Shown: piece after piece, positions 1-11,628 of the stretch
Numbering within the stretch: position 1 is the stretch's first letter
How the letters are laid out: the number at the start of each line of letters is the position of its first letter
The notes under the pieces: model-generated
Seen by the model: only the letters and a program-made list of their open reading frames with translations
The model's database searches: none
Told to the model about the DNA's origin: nothing
Program-made: the position numbers and the translations under genes
Assembly: GCA_030620095.1 (NCBI GenBank)
Contig: JAUTXW010001351.1
Coordinates: 1,240,001 to 1,304,000 of the forward strand
Source: Kuschelorhynchus macadamiae
Lineage: Eukaryota > Arthropoda > Insecta > Coleoptera > Curculionidae
Direction of reading: 5' to 3'
DNA length: 64,000 nucleotides

Positions 1-235
1 CTAGGTAAGTGAAAGTAAAAAATTGTACAATACAGAACTTGATTTAACAGTTAAATTTTTTTTGGTTTCTAACTTCAATGTATTCTGAAGAAGGTCAAAA
101 TAGACCGAAACGTTAATAAATATGTAAATAAGAACATAAACACATCTTACTTTGACAAGGACCCTAAGAAAATCACAAGAAAATAAAAATCTAAAAAAAT
201 ATATATAAAAGTTACGTTCGAAGAAAACCAACAAA

Positions 236-237
<2 letters not shown>
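1..237 (+). repeat. Penelope-like element terminal fragment with hammerhead-like motif
   Basis: On the plus strand the motif CTGAAGA (85-91) is followed by a small hairpin (GGTC / GACC around AAAATA, 93-106) and then GAAACGT (107-113). This is the order of the hammerhead ribozyme core, CUGANGA, stem II, GAAA, with one extra base before stem II. Very similar motifs lie beside the Penelope-like coding regions elsewhere in this window (11702, 36172, 62940), so the fragment is read as a Penelope terminal repeat. No coding sequence of the element is seen here, and its left side is cut by the window edge. The open frame on the other strand (234-1) is low-complexity and not believed. Confidence 0.45.

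Positions 238-238
<1 letters not shown>

Positions 239-296
<58 letters not shown>
239..296. repeat. (AT)n microsatellite
   Basis: An uninterrupted AT dinucleotide tract of about 58 bp, directly after the Penelope-like terminal fragment. Confidence 0.97.
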
Positions 297-297
<1 letters not shown>

Positions 298-302
<5 letters not shown>

Positions 303-1235
303 AATTAAAAAGTCAGTTGGTCAAAATTTTACATTGGATATAGCTTCAAAACAGAATAATTCCAATGTTGTTAAAAGAGTTTACAGGCCGGAAATCACTC
401 CAGCATTCTATTAGAAATAAATAATTATTACGTAATTTTTTCATAACATACGTTAGTTAAGTTTGAACTACGTTTCGTAGAACGAGTGTAGTAGTATAAA
501 TTTGGATCGTGCAACATCTTATGTCATACATGTTACAACACATTTTAAGGTGCGATTGTGTATGGTCGTTCAAACTCAAGGTTGCAGCAAATAAGTTATA
601 AGTAAAACTATAGCTACAAGGTACAGTTGAAACAGCATCCGTATAATTGGATTTTAATATTAAGTGTATGTATATTATACAGATCTATGAAGTTAGAAGA
701 TAAATGTCCGTATATAGTGGTAAATCGAGAAAAAGTTTTTAATAATATATTTATCTGATTTATTACAAAAATAATCCCTATACATTTTAACTTGGTATTT
801 CATTTATTTTCAAATTATATAGAATTGTGCAAAAACATGTATTAGCTAATATTAACCAACAACTACCATTGTTCTGGAATAGAAGAAAACTACTACTACC
901 ATCCTTTCTCCGATTGGCAATAGTTGTTTTTAAAATTCCAACATATTTCCTTCTTTTTTCGGATGTGGAAAAGTCGCTACTGCTTATGTCACCAGTATAT
1001 CTCTACCCAAAAAAAAATTATTATAGTACTATAAAAGTGACTTTGTGGTTTATTCAAAATTTTAACTACTTTCCTAATTTCACAGGTTAGGAAGAAATGC
1101 ACACAGTCCACACTATTTTTTAAGTGCAAGTTGAATAAAGGTAGGGAAGAGCAAGTATCAAACACAGCCTAATTTGGTTCAAATAAATACCACTACCGGG
1201 CTACTGGGCAGATAGATGTAGGCGACCAAGCAACA
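298..1235. other. AT-rich stretch without recognised gene
   Basis: Nothing firmly recognisable. The open frame 827-1090 on the plus strand gives a hydrophobic low-complexity peptide with no family resemblance that I can name. The part from about 1095 leads into the RTE-like endonuclease relic and may be its 5' untranslated sequence. Confidence 0.5.
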
Positions 1236-1239
1236 TTTG

Positions 1240-1698
1240 TCAAAAAAACTTAGAATAGTCCCCTGGAACGTGAGGGGCCTCTTAAAACCTGGGAAATTAC
1301 ATACACTTTAATAGGAACTAATTAAACAGAAAGTTGACATGTGTGGGATAACAGAGACTCACTGGAAAAATAAATGTCATTTTGAAATAGCGTAAAATAT
1401 TTAAATCTGTAGCTGATACCACTGGGCAAAAAGGAATAGTGAAGAAGAAGGCAAAATATATGTTTGAATATCTTCCAATCAAGGAAAAATTGAACAAAAT
1501 AACTTCCAATGCAAAGCTCAATAAATTTCATATTCTACAGATATACAGTCTCATAGAGAATATAATTCGAGACACACCAAAAAAAAGAACCTATTCTTAT
1601 CATAGAAGACTGGAACGCAAAAGTTGGAAACACAAGGTGAACACCTACGAGGAATAGAAAGTAAATAAGGGTTGGTGGAAAGTAATGATAGACGAGAA

Positions 1699-1700
<2 letters not shown>
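1240..1700 (+). pseudogene. RTE-type LINE endonuclease relic
   Basis: The plus strand encodes, in broken frames, the start of an apurinic-like endonuclease of the kind carried by RTE-clade LINEs (the family often annotated in insects as craniofacial development protein 2-like). PWNVRGLLKPGKLHTL lies at about 1261-1308, and a VDMCGITETHWKNK segment at about 1334-1375. Near 1605 comes EDWNAKVGN, the GDWNAKVG motif with its catalytic-site Asp-Trp-Asn. Stops and frame changes interrupt it, and the middle is shortened. It ends at a (TA)n tract at 1701 without reverse transcriptase. It is a dead, 3'-truncated copy. The assignment rests on the two motifs in the right order. Confidence 0.65.

Positions 1701-1732
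<32 letters not shown>
1701..1732. repeat. (AT)n microsatellite
   Basis: A pure AT tract of about 30 bp that terminates the RTE-like endonuclease relic. Confidence 0.95.
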
Positions 1733-1734
<2 letters not shown>

Positions 1735-2972
1735 CAAATTGTATATTTACCTCAATCCGGCAAATTTAAGGCCCTCCCTTGAAGACATTGGTTCCAGTAC
1801 TACATTTTGAGCTTGATCTCCTGACCTTAAAAATATTAATATTTTTATTGATTTTAAAAAAGATTAACATTTTAATTCTGTTTAATATTTTATACAGCAT
1901 AATAGTTATTTATGTTAGAAGTACGACTTCAAAGCAAAATGGCAATTTTCAATTTTAAATAACAAAAGACCTGACACGTTTCAAATATAATTTGGCCCTC
2001 GGTAAAAATTTTGAATTCTGTTATGTTGTAGTTTAAAAGTACTGATTTTGTCATTTTTACCTTAACTAGTAGTACAAAATCTAGAAATAAACGCAAAAAA
2101 TTGAATTTTTTTAGGAATGTTGCTGGTTATGATAATAATAGCAAAATCGGTAGTTTTAATCGCATTTTGTGGTACTCTAGGTAGAGTTAGAGCTTTGGAG
2201 CAACAAAAAAGTCTTCCTTTGACGTGTACTACAACATATCAAAACTACAAACATTTTAACTGAGGGTCAAATTACATTTAAAAAGAGCTATGGTTTTATG
2301 TAATGTCATTTACGTTTTTGCTTGCATGAAAACTGTCATCAATATTGTAATATTTCTTGACAGTGTCACATGAGGTCCAGAGAACTTTATTGTACTAGCA
2401 AAATAAAGTTAACTTTATTTTATAGACATGTCTCTACAAGGATGATGATGGCCACGAAATATCGAAATTTAGGATCATCATGTTGAAAATAAAAAGTGGC
2501 AACAAGAAAGTAGCATTTATTTTGAAATTGCTCTCAATAAGAGTCAGTAAAGCATAATAAATTTTTATATGGTACGCCATGTATAAAGTAATACATGAAA
2601 CTGTATAATAACCAGTCTCAGTGCCTAGCCAAAACCAAATTTTTGGCAGGGTTCATTTTCTTTTTGCCTGGGCTGATATCTATTTTTCCCAAATACGTAT
2701 TTTAATTTTTTTACAAGACCCCAAATATTTTTCACCCGCTCCCACGGCTTTATAGATAAATGGAACACAAAACTCCTTTGAAGCTTTAATTAAATTCTGG
2801 TTCAATCTTCGAAGCAAATAGAAGATGTAAAATATACAATAATATATAAAGTTTCCAAAAATAAAAATTGGAAATAATCAAGTGAAATGAAATGACATTT
2901 TGTTCAGATAAGATAAATTTAAAACTGTAAAAATTTAGAAGAGACATTAAATTTACTACTTACATAAACTGA
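1733..2972. other. AT-rich stretch, no gene seen
   Basis: No coding sequence recognised. A GATGATGGCC...CGAAAT string at 2441-2467 looks like a decayed version of the hammerhead-like Penelope terminus motif, but too many core positions are changed to call it. Confidence 0.4.
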
Positions 2973-3151
2973 CTACTTATTATCCCTATTTGGTGGAGGC
3001 GTGGGTGTCGGCATCGCAAATACTGTGGAGCTAGAACTAGAAGAAATCATTTGTTTAAAAACTAATTTTTTTAAATCATTCATATTCTGAAGTAAGCAAT
3101 TCAAAATTTGTGTCATGTAAATTAACCAAATTTGAAAAAAAAAAACTCACC
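2973..3151 (-). other. Possible two-exon fragment with a 64-bp intron
   Basis: On the minus strand a sequence ending in CAG|GTGAGT (exon edge 3151, intron 3150-3087) is followed 64 bp later by a pyrimidine-containing acceptor GCTTACTTCAG (ending 3087). The downstream block 3083-2973 is open from ATG and codes for a short peptide with a serine run and a proline-rich end, closing with TAG at 2975-2973. The splice signals match short insect introns. However, the upstream block is not open in the frame that would join to the long downstream frame: it would either read a stop in the upstream block or stop soon after the junction. It may therefore be a pseudogene, an untranslated exon or chance. 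Confidence 0.25.
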
Positions 3152-3159
3152 TGTCAGAT

Positions 3160-3985
3160 AATTTATCCAGAAATATCACATCTTCACATCGTGGGGGATT
3201 TGATCATTTATTAATATTTCTTGCCCCATTTGATCTCACTTAATATCAGTAGGATAATGGTCAGAGCACAACTCGAACTTCTGGTGAAAACGTTTTCTAC
3301 TAGAGAAAACCAAAGTTTCCTTCTCTCAGGTTTCTGGGAAAACCTTATAAATATTCAAATTAAATGTTAATTTTTTATTTTTGAAAACTAAATATTTATT
3401 AGATTTTCATTTTCAAAAGTTAGGGCAAAAAACTACCTAGACACAACACCTTATGTTATAGCAAGCAATCCACCACGGTTAAAACCAATTTAAAACCGTT
3501 GTAAATTGTTTGCTAGAACAAAACCTATATTCTACAACTTATTTTAAAAAAAGGTTCATAGTACGTACAATTAATAATGAAAAAAAAAATAAATTGGTCT
3601 TTGCTAAAAAATCTATGCATTTCAGGAATTCATACATTTTATCACGAAAATTAAATAATACTCTACAGGATCAATGATATATTTTCATTTCCCTACAGGC
3701 ATAATGAAAGACGTAGGTTTTAAAGTATATATTGAATATTTGCCGGTAATGCTCAATTTTTTTATCAAACCAAAGAAATAGGCATAAATTAGGGTTGCTA
3801 CCTGTCTTATATTTCAAAGCATATATTAAAATCGTGTCATTTATTCTATACGTCAATGGAAATGTCCTATATTTTTATAAAGAAAAATTAAAAACAAGAT
3901 TTTGGGTAGTTAGTTTTCATACTTGTTGACGCTAACACAAACCAGAAAATATAAGAAATATACAATTTAAATAAAAAGTGCAACG
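3160..3985. other. AT-rich stretch, no firm gene
   Basis: On the minus strand near 3290-3240 a short frame reads KFELCSDHYPTDIK and then stops. It faintly resembles the C-x2-H end of a THAP zinc finger, but this is not enough for a call. The open frame 3856-3671 (minus) shows no family features. Confidence 0.3.
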
Positions 3986-3988
3986 TTG

Positions 3989-4015
3989 TAATAATAATAA
4001 TAATAATAATAATAA
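3989..4015. repeat. (ATT)n tail of the minus-strand LINE
   Basis: About nine AAT units on the plus strand, read as (ATT)n on the minus strand, lying downstream of the LINE ORF2. CR1-group and related LINEs commonly end in short microsatellite tails instead of poly(A), so this is taken as the 3' end of that element. Confidence 0.7.
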
Positions 4016-4210
4016 AAACGTTTATTATTTGCCATAAATTACAATTACAGTATAAAGGTTCATATTACACAGCAATATAAATATAGCAAATAAAGGCCAG
4101 CATTTCAGATTTCTGCTGTAGAAGCAGAAAGAGAGAGAAAGAAGGGAAGGAAGAAAGAAAGAAAGAAGGAAAGAGATGTAGCAGCATTTAATAAAGCATA
4201 ATTAATTTGC
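4016..4210 (-). other. 3' untranslated region of LINE
   Basis: Non-coding sequence between the ORF2 stop and the (ATT)n tail. It includes a purine-rich AGAAAG/GAAGG run (4128-4178) on the plus strand. Confidence 0.5.
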
Positions 4211-6957
4211 TTATTGGGAGGCAAAGAGTTGGTTAAAGTATTCCTTTCTAAAAGATTTACAAGACAATGTACATTGAAGTAGATTTCCCGAGAGCGTATT
4301 CATAGATTTGACAATATTATACGAAAAACATCTCTTAAAATATGTAGTTTTATGTATGGGAATGGTTAAAGTTTTTCTACGCAAATTTAAATTATATACA
4401 TCAGTTCGAAATGTTATTTTGTTATATACATATGGGGGAGAACGATATTTCAAAATTTTATAATAAAAACAGGAAGAATGTAATGTTCGCCTATTGTTCA
4501 TATTAAGCCATAATAAGTCTTTGAGTTTATGAGATACTCTGTGTCTACGTCTAATCCCAAATATGAAGCGGATGCAACAGTTTTGAACTTTTTGAATTCT
4601 GCGGGAGTCAATACTATCCAGACATGGTCCATAGACGCTGTCACAGTGATTGAAGTGCGACAAAACGAGTGAGTCACATAGCTCTTTTTTAATACTTTGA
4701 TCCAGGTAGTGCCTATGTGGATATATAGATTTCAGAGCGTAATAAGCTTTTTGATGTATAAAAGAAACATGATGTTTGAAACGAAGCTGAGGGTCAAGGA
4801 TTAGGCCTAGACTCTTGGCCTTTTGAACTATAGGTATACTTTTATTATCAATTTTTATATCAATTAAATTTTCGATTTGATTTAAAATATTTTGATTACC
4901 AAATAGCAAAAACAGTGATTTATTGGGGTTTAATTTTAACATATGATCAGATGATAATTTGAAGATTGAGTTTAAATCTGAGTTAATATTATCGTTTGCT
5001 CTAATATAATCTAGAGAATTAAAAGAGTAGAATAATTGGGTGTCATCTGCATATAGATGGTAATTGCAAAATTTTAGACAAGTATGAAAATTGCTGGTAT
5101 ATATACTAAATAATAGTGGGCCCAGTATGCTCCCCTGAGGTACTCCCGTAACAACATTAAGAGAGTCTGAAACTGAGTGTCCAATATTTACCTGTTGTGA
5201 CCTGTTTGAAAGAAACGAGTTAATAATATTTGAAGCTTTTTCTGAAAAACCTATATAATGTAACATGGAAATTAAAATGTCATGATTTAAAAAGTCAAAT
5301 GCTTTAGTAAAATCTAATAAAATCAGAGCTGTAATTTTACTATCATCTCGAGCGTGAAAAATTTGATCTGCAACATCAGCCATAGCCGTAGCACAGCTAA
5401 AGTTAGGACGAAATCCGGATTGTTTTGGTGGTAGTATATTATAAGTGTTAAGAAAGGTTGTATTTGAGTTTGTAAAATACTTTCTAGGATCTTTGAAAAT
5501 GTAGGAAGTATACTAATAGAACGGAATTGACTTAAATCTTTGGGATTATCAACTTTGGGAAGTGGTGTAACAATAGCTTCTTTCCATACTTTAGGATAAT
5601 AGCACTGCTCGATGCACTCATTTACAATGTGTGTAATATATTGAGTAATATGAGGACAACACAACAAGATTAAAGTTATATTAAGTTGGTCTGAACCGAA
5701 TGCTTTGGTTTTGATTTTTTTAATAATATGTAAAATGTATTGGTTATCGACGGTCACAAATGTCAAAGGAATGCCCTCGGGACTTTTAAAATTATTTGAA
5801 TAAAAATTAATTAGATTGATGTTAGGAGTGGTATTAGTTTTGGTCGAGTTTATAAAGAACGAATTAAAGACATTTGGGTCTTCATATGAGTTATTGATTT
5901 TTTTTACCTTTGATGGCCGCAATTGGTTAAGTTCTAACCATTTTTCTTTTACTGTGCTATTCTGAAACTTATGTCTATAGTATACTTTTCTTTCCATTCT
6001 TATTGCCGAAGTTGTAAAGTTTCGTATTTGCTTATAGTAACTCCATTTTTGAGGTGAATTATTTTTTTTAAAATCACGCAGTGCCTTATCCCTCAATTTT
6101 TGAAGACGTTTAATATTATCCGTAATCCATGGCTGGTAAGGTTTTTTCCGTCTAGTGAATTCTTTAATAGGGGCATGATGATCATAAAGTGCGATAAGAT
6201 TTGAGTTTAAAAAGTCTATTTTATCATCTATATTTTGCATCTCAAAAATGGAATTAAATGGAATGTTTTCTAAATCGTGCTGAAAATTGTCTAAGTCGAT
6301 ATTTTTTAATGGTCTATATAAAATTTTGACAGGTTTTTCAGGGTTTGAAATGATATTAATTTTGCAAAAAATCAAAGAATGATCGGAAAATTGACAATCA
6401 GCAACTTCCGTATGAAGTATCTGATTAGAATTTGTGAAAATTAAATCAATAAGAGATCCCCCGGAATCCGTTACCCTAGTAGGCTCCGTTATAATCTGCG
6501 TTAGATTAAAGGGTTCCACAGTAGATAAAAGTCGTCTTGTTAAATTATGGTCTAAGTCCAGGCAATTAATATTAAAGTCCCCAATGCAAAATATGTTATC
6601 GTAACATGAGAAAATATTTATTTACAGTGTCCTCAAGTTGATTTATAAAGGAGTCAGGGTCAGAATTAGGAGGTCTATAAATAACATGCTTTCCAAAAAT
6701 TCATAACTTTCAGAAAGTGTAACGTTATATTTTAAGTTGTCCCTAATATAAACCGCCACGCCCCCACCCCGACGTCCTATCCGATCATTCCGCTCCAAAC
6801 TATAGTTAGGTAAGAGTTTTCACTCGAAAAATCAGTGGTTAACCAACTCTCTGAGATACCTATGATGTTAAAATCTTTATCAGAGAAAAAATGTTTAAAG
6901 TCGTTAAAATGTGGAACGAGTGAACGAGCATTTATATGTGATATGTCAAAAGTCATG
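4211..6957 (-). pseudogene. LINE ORF2: endonuclease-reverse transcriptase (CR1/Jockey-like)
   Basis: This is the ORF2 of a non-LTR retrotransposon, which would nick target DNA and copy element RNA into it. Reading on the minus strand from about 6957, the endonuclease starts with a HINARSL motif, followed by RRGGGVAVYIRDNL (near 6780-6735) and GDFNINC (near 6580). Then come ITEPTRVT and GSLIDLIFTN (6500-6430), followed by a linker. The reverse transcriptase occupies 5480-4211, with LLDFTKAFDFLNHD, GVPQGSILGPLLFSIY and the catalytic YADDTQLF box near 5050. The product is split: a frame from 6519 ends at 5323 and the next starts at 5383, and the endonuclease needs further frame changes. The short overlap around 5383-5323 indicates a frameshift inside the reverse transcriptase. 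The EPTR/LIDLIFTN and VPQGS motifs point to the CR1/Jockey group, but the exact clade needs a tree. Confidence 0.85.
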
Positions 6958-7985
6958 ATAGTTTTAGCTGCTATGAAATGAATAAAAAGAGCTAGAGGTC
7001 AAAGAGATAGAAGGAAGATAGAAGAATGCAAAGGAAGAGATAGTAGACAGAACACGACAGTAGACAAATTCAACTGGATATAGGCAGAACAAGAAGTGGA
7101 GGACTGGAGGAAGGACAGATAGAAAAGACAAATAAAGCTTGAAGAAGAAACAAAAAAAAGAATAAAGAAATATAATAGACAAGTTAACAAAATATTAAAG
7201 TAGGGAGAAGTAAAGATATTGGGTTTGATAAAGACAGAACAAAAAGCACAGGCGTCTACCTGCCTAGAAATTTTGGAAAAACACAAAGAAAGTAATATAA
7301 AGTGGTACATTATGTTAATATCAAATTAACTATTATAGTATCTTAATTTCAAACTAACTACATAAATCGAAGTGAGAGTATTTATATATTTAAAGAAAAA
7401 CACATTTGAAAAGTAATAAGCACTCCCATGAAATACTTCACTGAACAAATAACTAAAACCTATTAAAGAAAGTAAAGGTACTATTTTTAAATAAGAGAAA
7501 AATATTTTCCTGTAAGTAAAAAACAAATAAATAACTTCTGTTTAAACACCTAAATATACCCTGTAAGAGCAATTAAATTAACATAGGTAATAAAGAGAGA
7601 AAAAAAAAAGAAACTATATATCCTTCATTCAGTGGTTCTAACACTAAATAATCCATCATACATACGACAAAACAGGTTACTCTCTTTTAATTATTATAAC
7701 TAAAGCAATCCTAACTGTAAGTTTATGAAACAAATGACTGATTTCATCTTTTGTGACAAGGTAAGACTGTCCATATTCCACCTCATAATTCCAAATCCTA
7801 CCGGCGCTTTTTATTACGGAATAATTATTATACATATATAAGTATATACATTATTCGGTTACACCCTGGGCTACACAAATAATCAGAAACCTTTCTAGTC
7901 CGATACCTTGTTTTTGTAAGATTTAAAATGCTCAGTGTAATAAGTTAATAAAAGTGTCACAGTTAAAGTAGAATTCCATATAAAT
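6958..7985 (-). other. Inter-ORF stretch between LINE ORF1 and ORF2
   Basis: About 1 kb with only low-complexity frames. 6980-7310 is strongly purine-rich on the plus strand (pyrimidine-rich on the minus), and 7320-7985 is AT-rich. It either belongs to the same LINE or contains an unrelated insertion that moved ORF1 away from ORF2. Confidence 0.35.
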
Positions 7986-8663
7986 TTATTCACTTTTAAT
8001 TTTTTGAAGATCTAACTCGGTCACCACACGGAACACTTGGTTATGACGTTTAACTAAGATAATGCCATTTGCACACCACACATTCTTTTTAGAAAATTCA
8101 CTAATTGCACTATCAAGTAGATTTAGACTTCTAAATCTAGTTAGGTCTTCTTGAATTTGTATGCCGGTAGATTTTAACTTTGACCTATTTTTCAAGACGA
8201 GACTTCGTACCGTGTCTCTGAAAAACCGAACCAAAACTGCTAGTGGGCGCGGGTTATCCGTGTTTACATTTTTCGACATGATTCTGTGGCACTTTTTTAT
8301 GTCTAATTCGGATATCGAGTTTATATTCATTTTTTTTTTAAACAGTTGAATAACGATTTGATGTAAGTTCTCGTTTTCTTGAACCTCTAGACCGAAAATA
8401 CGAATATTGAGGATACGGGATTGTTGTTCTCCTGCATCCAGCTGTTTTTCGGTATGCGCCTTCCACTGCGCAAACTCATTGAAACGTTCAGTAAGTTCCT
8501 TTATAGCAATTTCTTGAGTTTCTATTATTTTTTCGTATTTTTCTTCCAGCGATCGAAGAATATTATCGGAGATCGATTTGAGATATTCTTTGTTGAACAC
8601 ACTTTTAGATTCTTCGTGAAACAATTTTCGAATTTTTTCGAGGTCACCAGCTGTCAAACCCAT
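7986..8663 (-). CDS. LINE ORF1 protein: coiled coil plus RRM-like domain
   Basis: An intact 225-residue frame on the minus strand. Residues about 15-85 are rich in Glu, Lys and heptad-like hydrophobics (a coiled coil expected to trimerise). Residues about 86-170 match the RRM-like core of L1-type ORF1 proteins: RILNIRIFGL, then a KKCHRIM segment, then RPLAVLVRF. A C-terminal part follows with IQEDLTRFRSLN and WCANGIILVKR, as in the usual ORF1 C-terminal domain. Such proteins bind the element RNA and help deliver it to the target. The start Met follows a GCC-rich leader. It lies about 1 kb upstream of ORF2 on the same strand, so both may be one element, but this is inferred. It is the longest undamaged LINE frame in the window. 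Confidence 0.75.
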   Translation of the reverse strand: MGLTAGDLEKIRKLFHEESKSVFNKEYLKSISDNILRSLEEKYEKIIETQEIAIKELTERFNEFAQWKAHTEKQLDAGEQQSRILNIRIFGLEVQENENLHQIVIQLFKKKMNINSISELDIKKCHRIMSKNVNTDNPRPLAVLVRFFRDTVRSLVLKNRSKLKSTGIQIQEDLTRFRSLNLLDSAISEFSKKNVWCANGIILVKRHNQVFRVVTELDLQKIKSE

Positions 8664-8890
8664 GATGGCCGCCAGCTACTAAAGCAGATTACCAAAACCG
8701 GTCAAAGCTGCCACAAAATGCACTCTATGTAGAAAATAACTGCCAATCGTGGTATCAGGCTAACCTTTCGTAGATATCTTTCACTTTTCACACTAAAAAC
8801 TTTATTTAAACTACTTAAAAACAATATTATAGTCAGCAGGCAGAGCACAAGCAACTACTCATTCGCCATGTTGCCAAATTCCCCCGTGTT
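8664..8890 (-). other. Probable 5' leader of the LINE
   Basis: Slightly GC-richer sequence upstream of ORF1 on the minus strand. I could not find a target-site duplication linking it to the (ATT)n tail at 3989, so the exact 5' end is uncertain. Confidence 0.35.
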
Positions 8891-10435
8891 AAACCACAAT
8901 AATTTTATAATTGTTTTTAAAATAATATATTTCTTTTATGGTCCCTGCCCCAAGTGTTTTTGATAAAAGGGTATTTTCTATTATCTATTATAAATATCAA
9001 GTATAGGGGAGAATGTAATAAGTGTTTCCCATCCCATGTTAAAAGCAGAACTAATTATTTATTTAAATTTTCGGTATACTTGTTTGGATTTCTGTAAATA
9101 TCTATAAAAAATAAAATACTGTTCGAGACAGCACAATCAAACCAAAAATATAATGGAAAAGCAAATATGCAGGTGTTAATATTGTTTATTTATAATCATT
9201 TTTATGTAATATAATATAATGTTCTATAGCAATAAATAGTTTTGACCCTTTTATGTTGTCCCTAGTATTGTCTTATATTTTTAGTTCAAAAAGGTGGCAA
9301 CTCTAGGTCTAAATATCACAAATTATAATAGCTATTGTTCAAGGTCTAAAACATTTAATAACCTCATTTAGGGTGTTTTTCTGTTGTGACTTGTGTTTAA
9401 TGAAGAGTTGTACAACATTTGTGGTTTGTATTCCTACTTCCTATTTAGAAAACTTCAAAAAAGACAAACATAATTATTCCTATCGAGATTCTTATTTAAC
9501 CCAAAAAAGATATCATCTAAAATTTTATATCAAGGCTGTATAAGCTGAGCCACAAACATTTTGTATTACGGCAAACTTATTTTAACTCAGGCTCTTTAAG
9601 TTTCAGATATTTTCCAAAATACCACCGAGTGGCTGTTTGGACAAAAAACGCTGCCGACCGACCCAGATAATATTTAAATATATTGTACAATCTTTGTTTT
9701 CAGATTACAGAAATGAAATAAATCTAAGACGTGTTTTATCAGCATAAATTAATAGGTAAGCGATATGTAGTACGTATTAAAACACCGAATCCCCAACTTC
9801 TACGTCCATGACTAAAGAATAATCAAATAATGCATGTCATATAACCTCACCAAAACTTAAATTTTAAAGAAGTAGCCCATTTTCTTACACACTACACAAG
9901 CATGCACTATGTCTGTATAAAAATAACACAATTTTCTTTAAAGAAAAAACACGCAAAATTTACAAAAACTAAACTATTTGTTGAATATTCGCAAGCGGAG
10001 AAACTGCAATGCTGCAGTTAGCTGTATAAATGAAAAAGTTCAAACAATTGCCGGTAGTGCGTATTTCTATCGTAAAAGAAAAAGGGCCGTTGCTGAGAGT
10101 TTCTAATCTTTCGAATATGTTAATATTTTTAGATATAAAATTTATTTGTCGGCAATCAAAAAATAATACCAATATTTGATAAGCAATTCTCGTAGTAATT
10201 TTCATTTTACAAAACCAAGTGTAACGGAGGAAAATGTAATACCTACTCATTGTCCGCAGTATTTAAAAGGTTTGTATAATGTTGCGCTTTTAAATTTGGC
10301 TAATGTGCAATTACGTGTATTATGAAGGAAACGATGTTTGATGATCCAAAAATGTAAACAATTAGATCTAGTAGTACTATTTAAATATCTATGGTTTTGA
10401 AAAAACTCAGCTTTTGCTTTAGACGTGGAGACGAT
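8891..10435. other. AT-rich stretch, no gene seen
   Basis: No recognisable coding sequence on either strand. The 93-codon frame 10250-9969 (minus) has no family features. Confidence 0.45.
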
Positions 10436-10439
10436 TTGA

Positions 10440-11110
10440 TCACCAGGAGTTAGTGGTGAGAAGGATCTTTAGCCCAAGTTTTGATTGATTCAAGATAGAA
10501 TTTTGCCTTTTATCCCTATGTTGGAGGGCATTTTTGGCGTTGAGAATTATGCGACTGTAATGACTTCATGCCTCCTTTTTTGCCTGATGGTTTTCTGAAG
10601 GATTTTGTCTAGCCTGATTTTATCGAAGATTTTGAAATCCACTGTTCATTATTGGGAGGTTTTGAAGTCTTAATAGAATGTAAGAGCTTCTACACCTAAT
10701 TGGATACACGGAAGGATCATTGGTAGAGAAGCAAACATCATTCCAAGGGAAAGAAGAGAAGAAATCCCTTAACCCATCACAATCAGCGGAATTATACTAG
10801 TACGAAGAGGCATGGATTCTACAAGTTCTTGTTATGTGGGACAGGAAACAGTAATTATACCGTGGTCATGGGAAGCCAGAGGAGCAGAAATGGGAGACGG
10901 ATAAGGCTCTGTGTGAGTGGTTCTAAAGAGGTGCAATGAATTTTGGCTATGTATCACGATACGGGGGAAGTAAGTAGGATCTCTGATAAGATTAGTAAGA
11001 GATTGGCTGACCCTAACCCTTCTTTATTATGAACGTTAAAGTCGCCAAAGATAATTATTTCAGAGGGAGGAAATCCACTTTAGCAGAAAGAAGAGCTCGC
11101 TGAACGAATT
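10440..11110 (-). pseudogene. Jockey-type LINE endonuclease relic
   Basis: The minus strand from 11110 downward encodes the distal half of a Jockey-like endonuclease. IIIFGDFNVHNKE (11057-11020) contains the GDFN motif, followed by a GSANLL segment. In shifted frames come a probable LDLF/PTRIPD region and a SHDHGIITVS-like motif (equivalent to SDH..V, near 10865), which carries a catalytic His. The linker toward a reverse transcriptase is still readable (KNALQ-like text near 10545), but no reverse transcriptase follows. Many frameshifts and stops show it is an old, 3'-truncated copy. Its motif spacing differs from the CR1-like LINE at 4-7 kb, so it is a separate family. Confidence 0.65.
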
Positions 11111-11149
11111 GTCTGAGGGAGAGCTATAGATACAACAAATAAATTTAAT

Positions 11150-11340
11150 GGGATTTTTTTTTAACAAAAAAAATAAGAAGCAAGAAAAAAAAAAGGAAAC
11201 ATAAAGAAAGAAATAAGATAAAAGAAAAAAATAAAAGACATAAATTAAAATAAAAAAAAATTAAATAAATAAAAGTTATTACTTCTAGACCACAAGGCCC
11301 ATACCAAAGCGCAGCATCTGCGCCCACCATACTGACATCT
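11150..11340. repeat. A-rich low-complexity block and unique tail
   Basis: 11155-11270 is a poly-purine, A-dominated run on the plus strand. It is followed by a short GC-richer piece (11285-11340) of unknown origin. Confidence 0.5.
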
Positions 11341-11628
11341 GGAATTGCAATATGATTTTATGAAATTTGAAATATTTTATAAACATGTTTTCTTTTCTGT
11401 TTTTTCAATTAGATAATCTCTTTTGACACACAAACATGTTCTCACCCTACTGAGCCAAGAAGCGCAACCTGAAGATTCAACAAAAATATTTGTTTCGACC
11501 TTAATTCCACCAACTAAACATATTTTTATTTTTAGTTTAAAACTGTTTTTTAGGGGTTTCGGCTTATAAAATCTGAAAAAAAAAATTTACCTTATAAAAT
11601 CAATAGACAATCTTAAGTTCTAGGTCCA

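Noticed and set aside
827..1090. 87-codon plus-strand frame
   Set aside because: Hydrophobic, low-complexity, no family motif; expected by chance in AT-rich DNA.
8161..8732. Plus-strand frames opposite the LINE ORF1
   Set aside because: Antisense shadows of ORF1.
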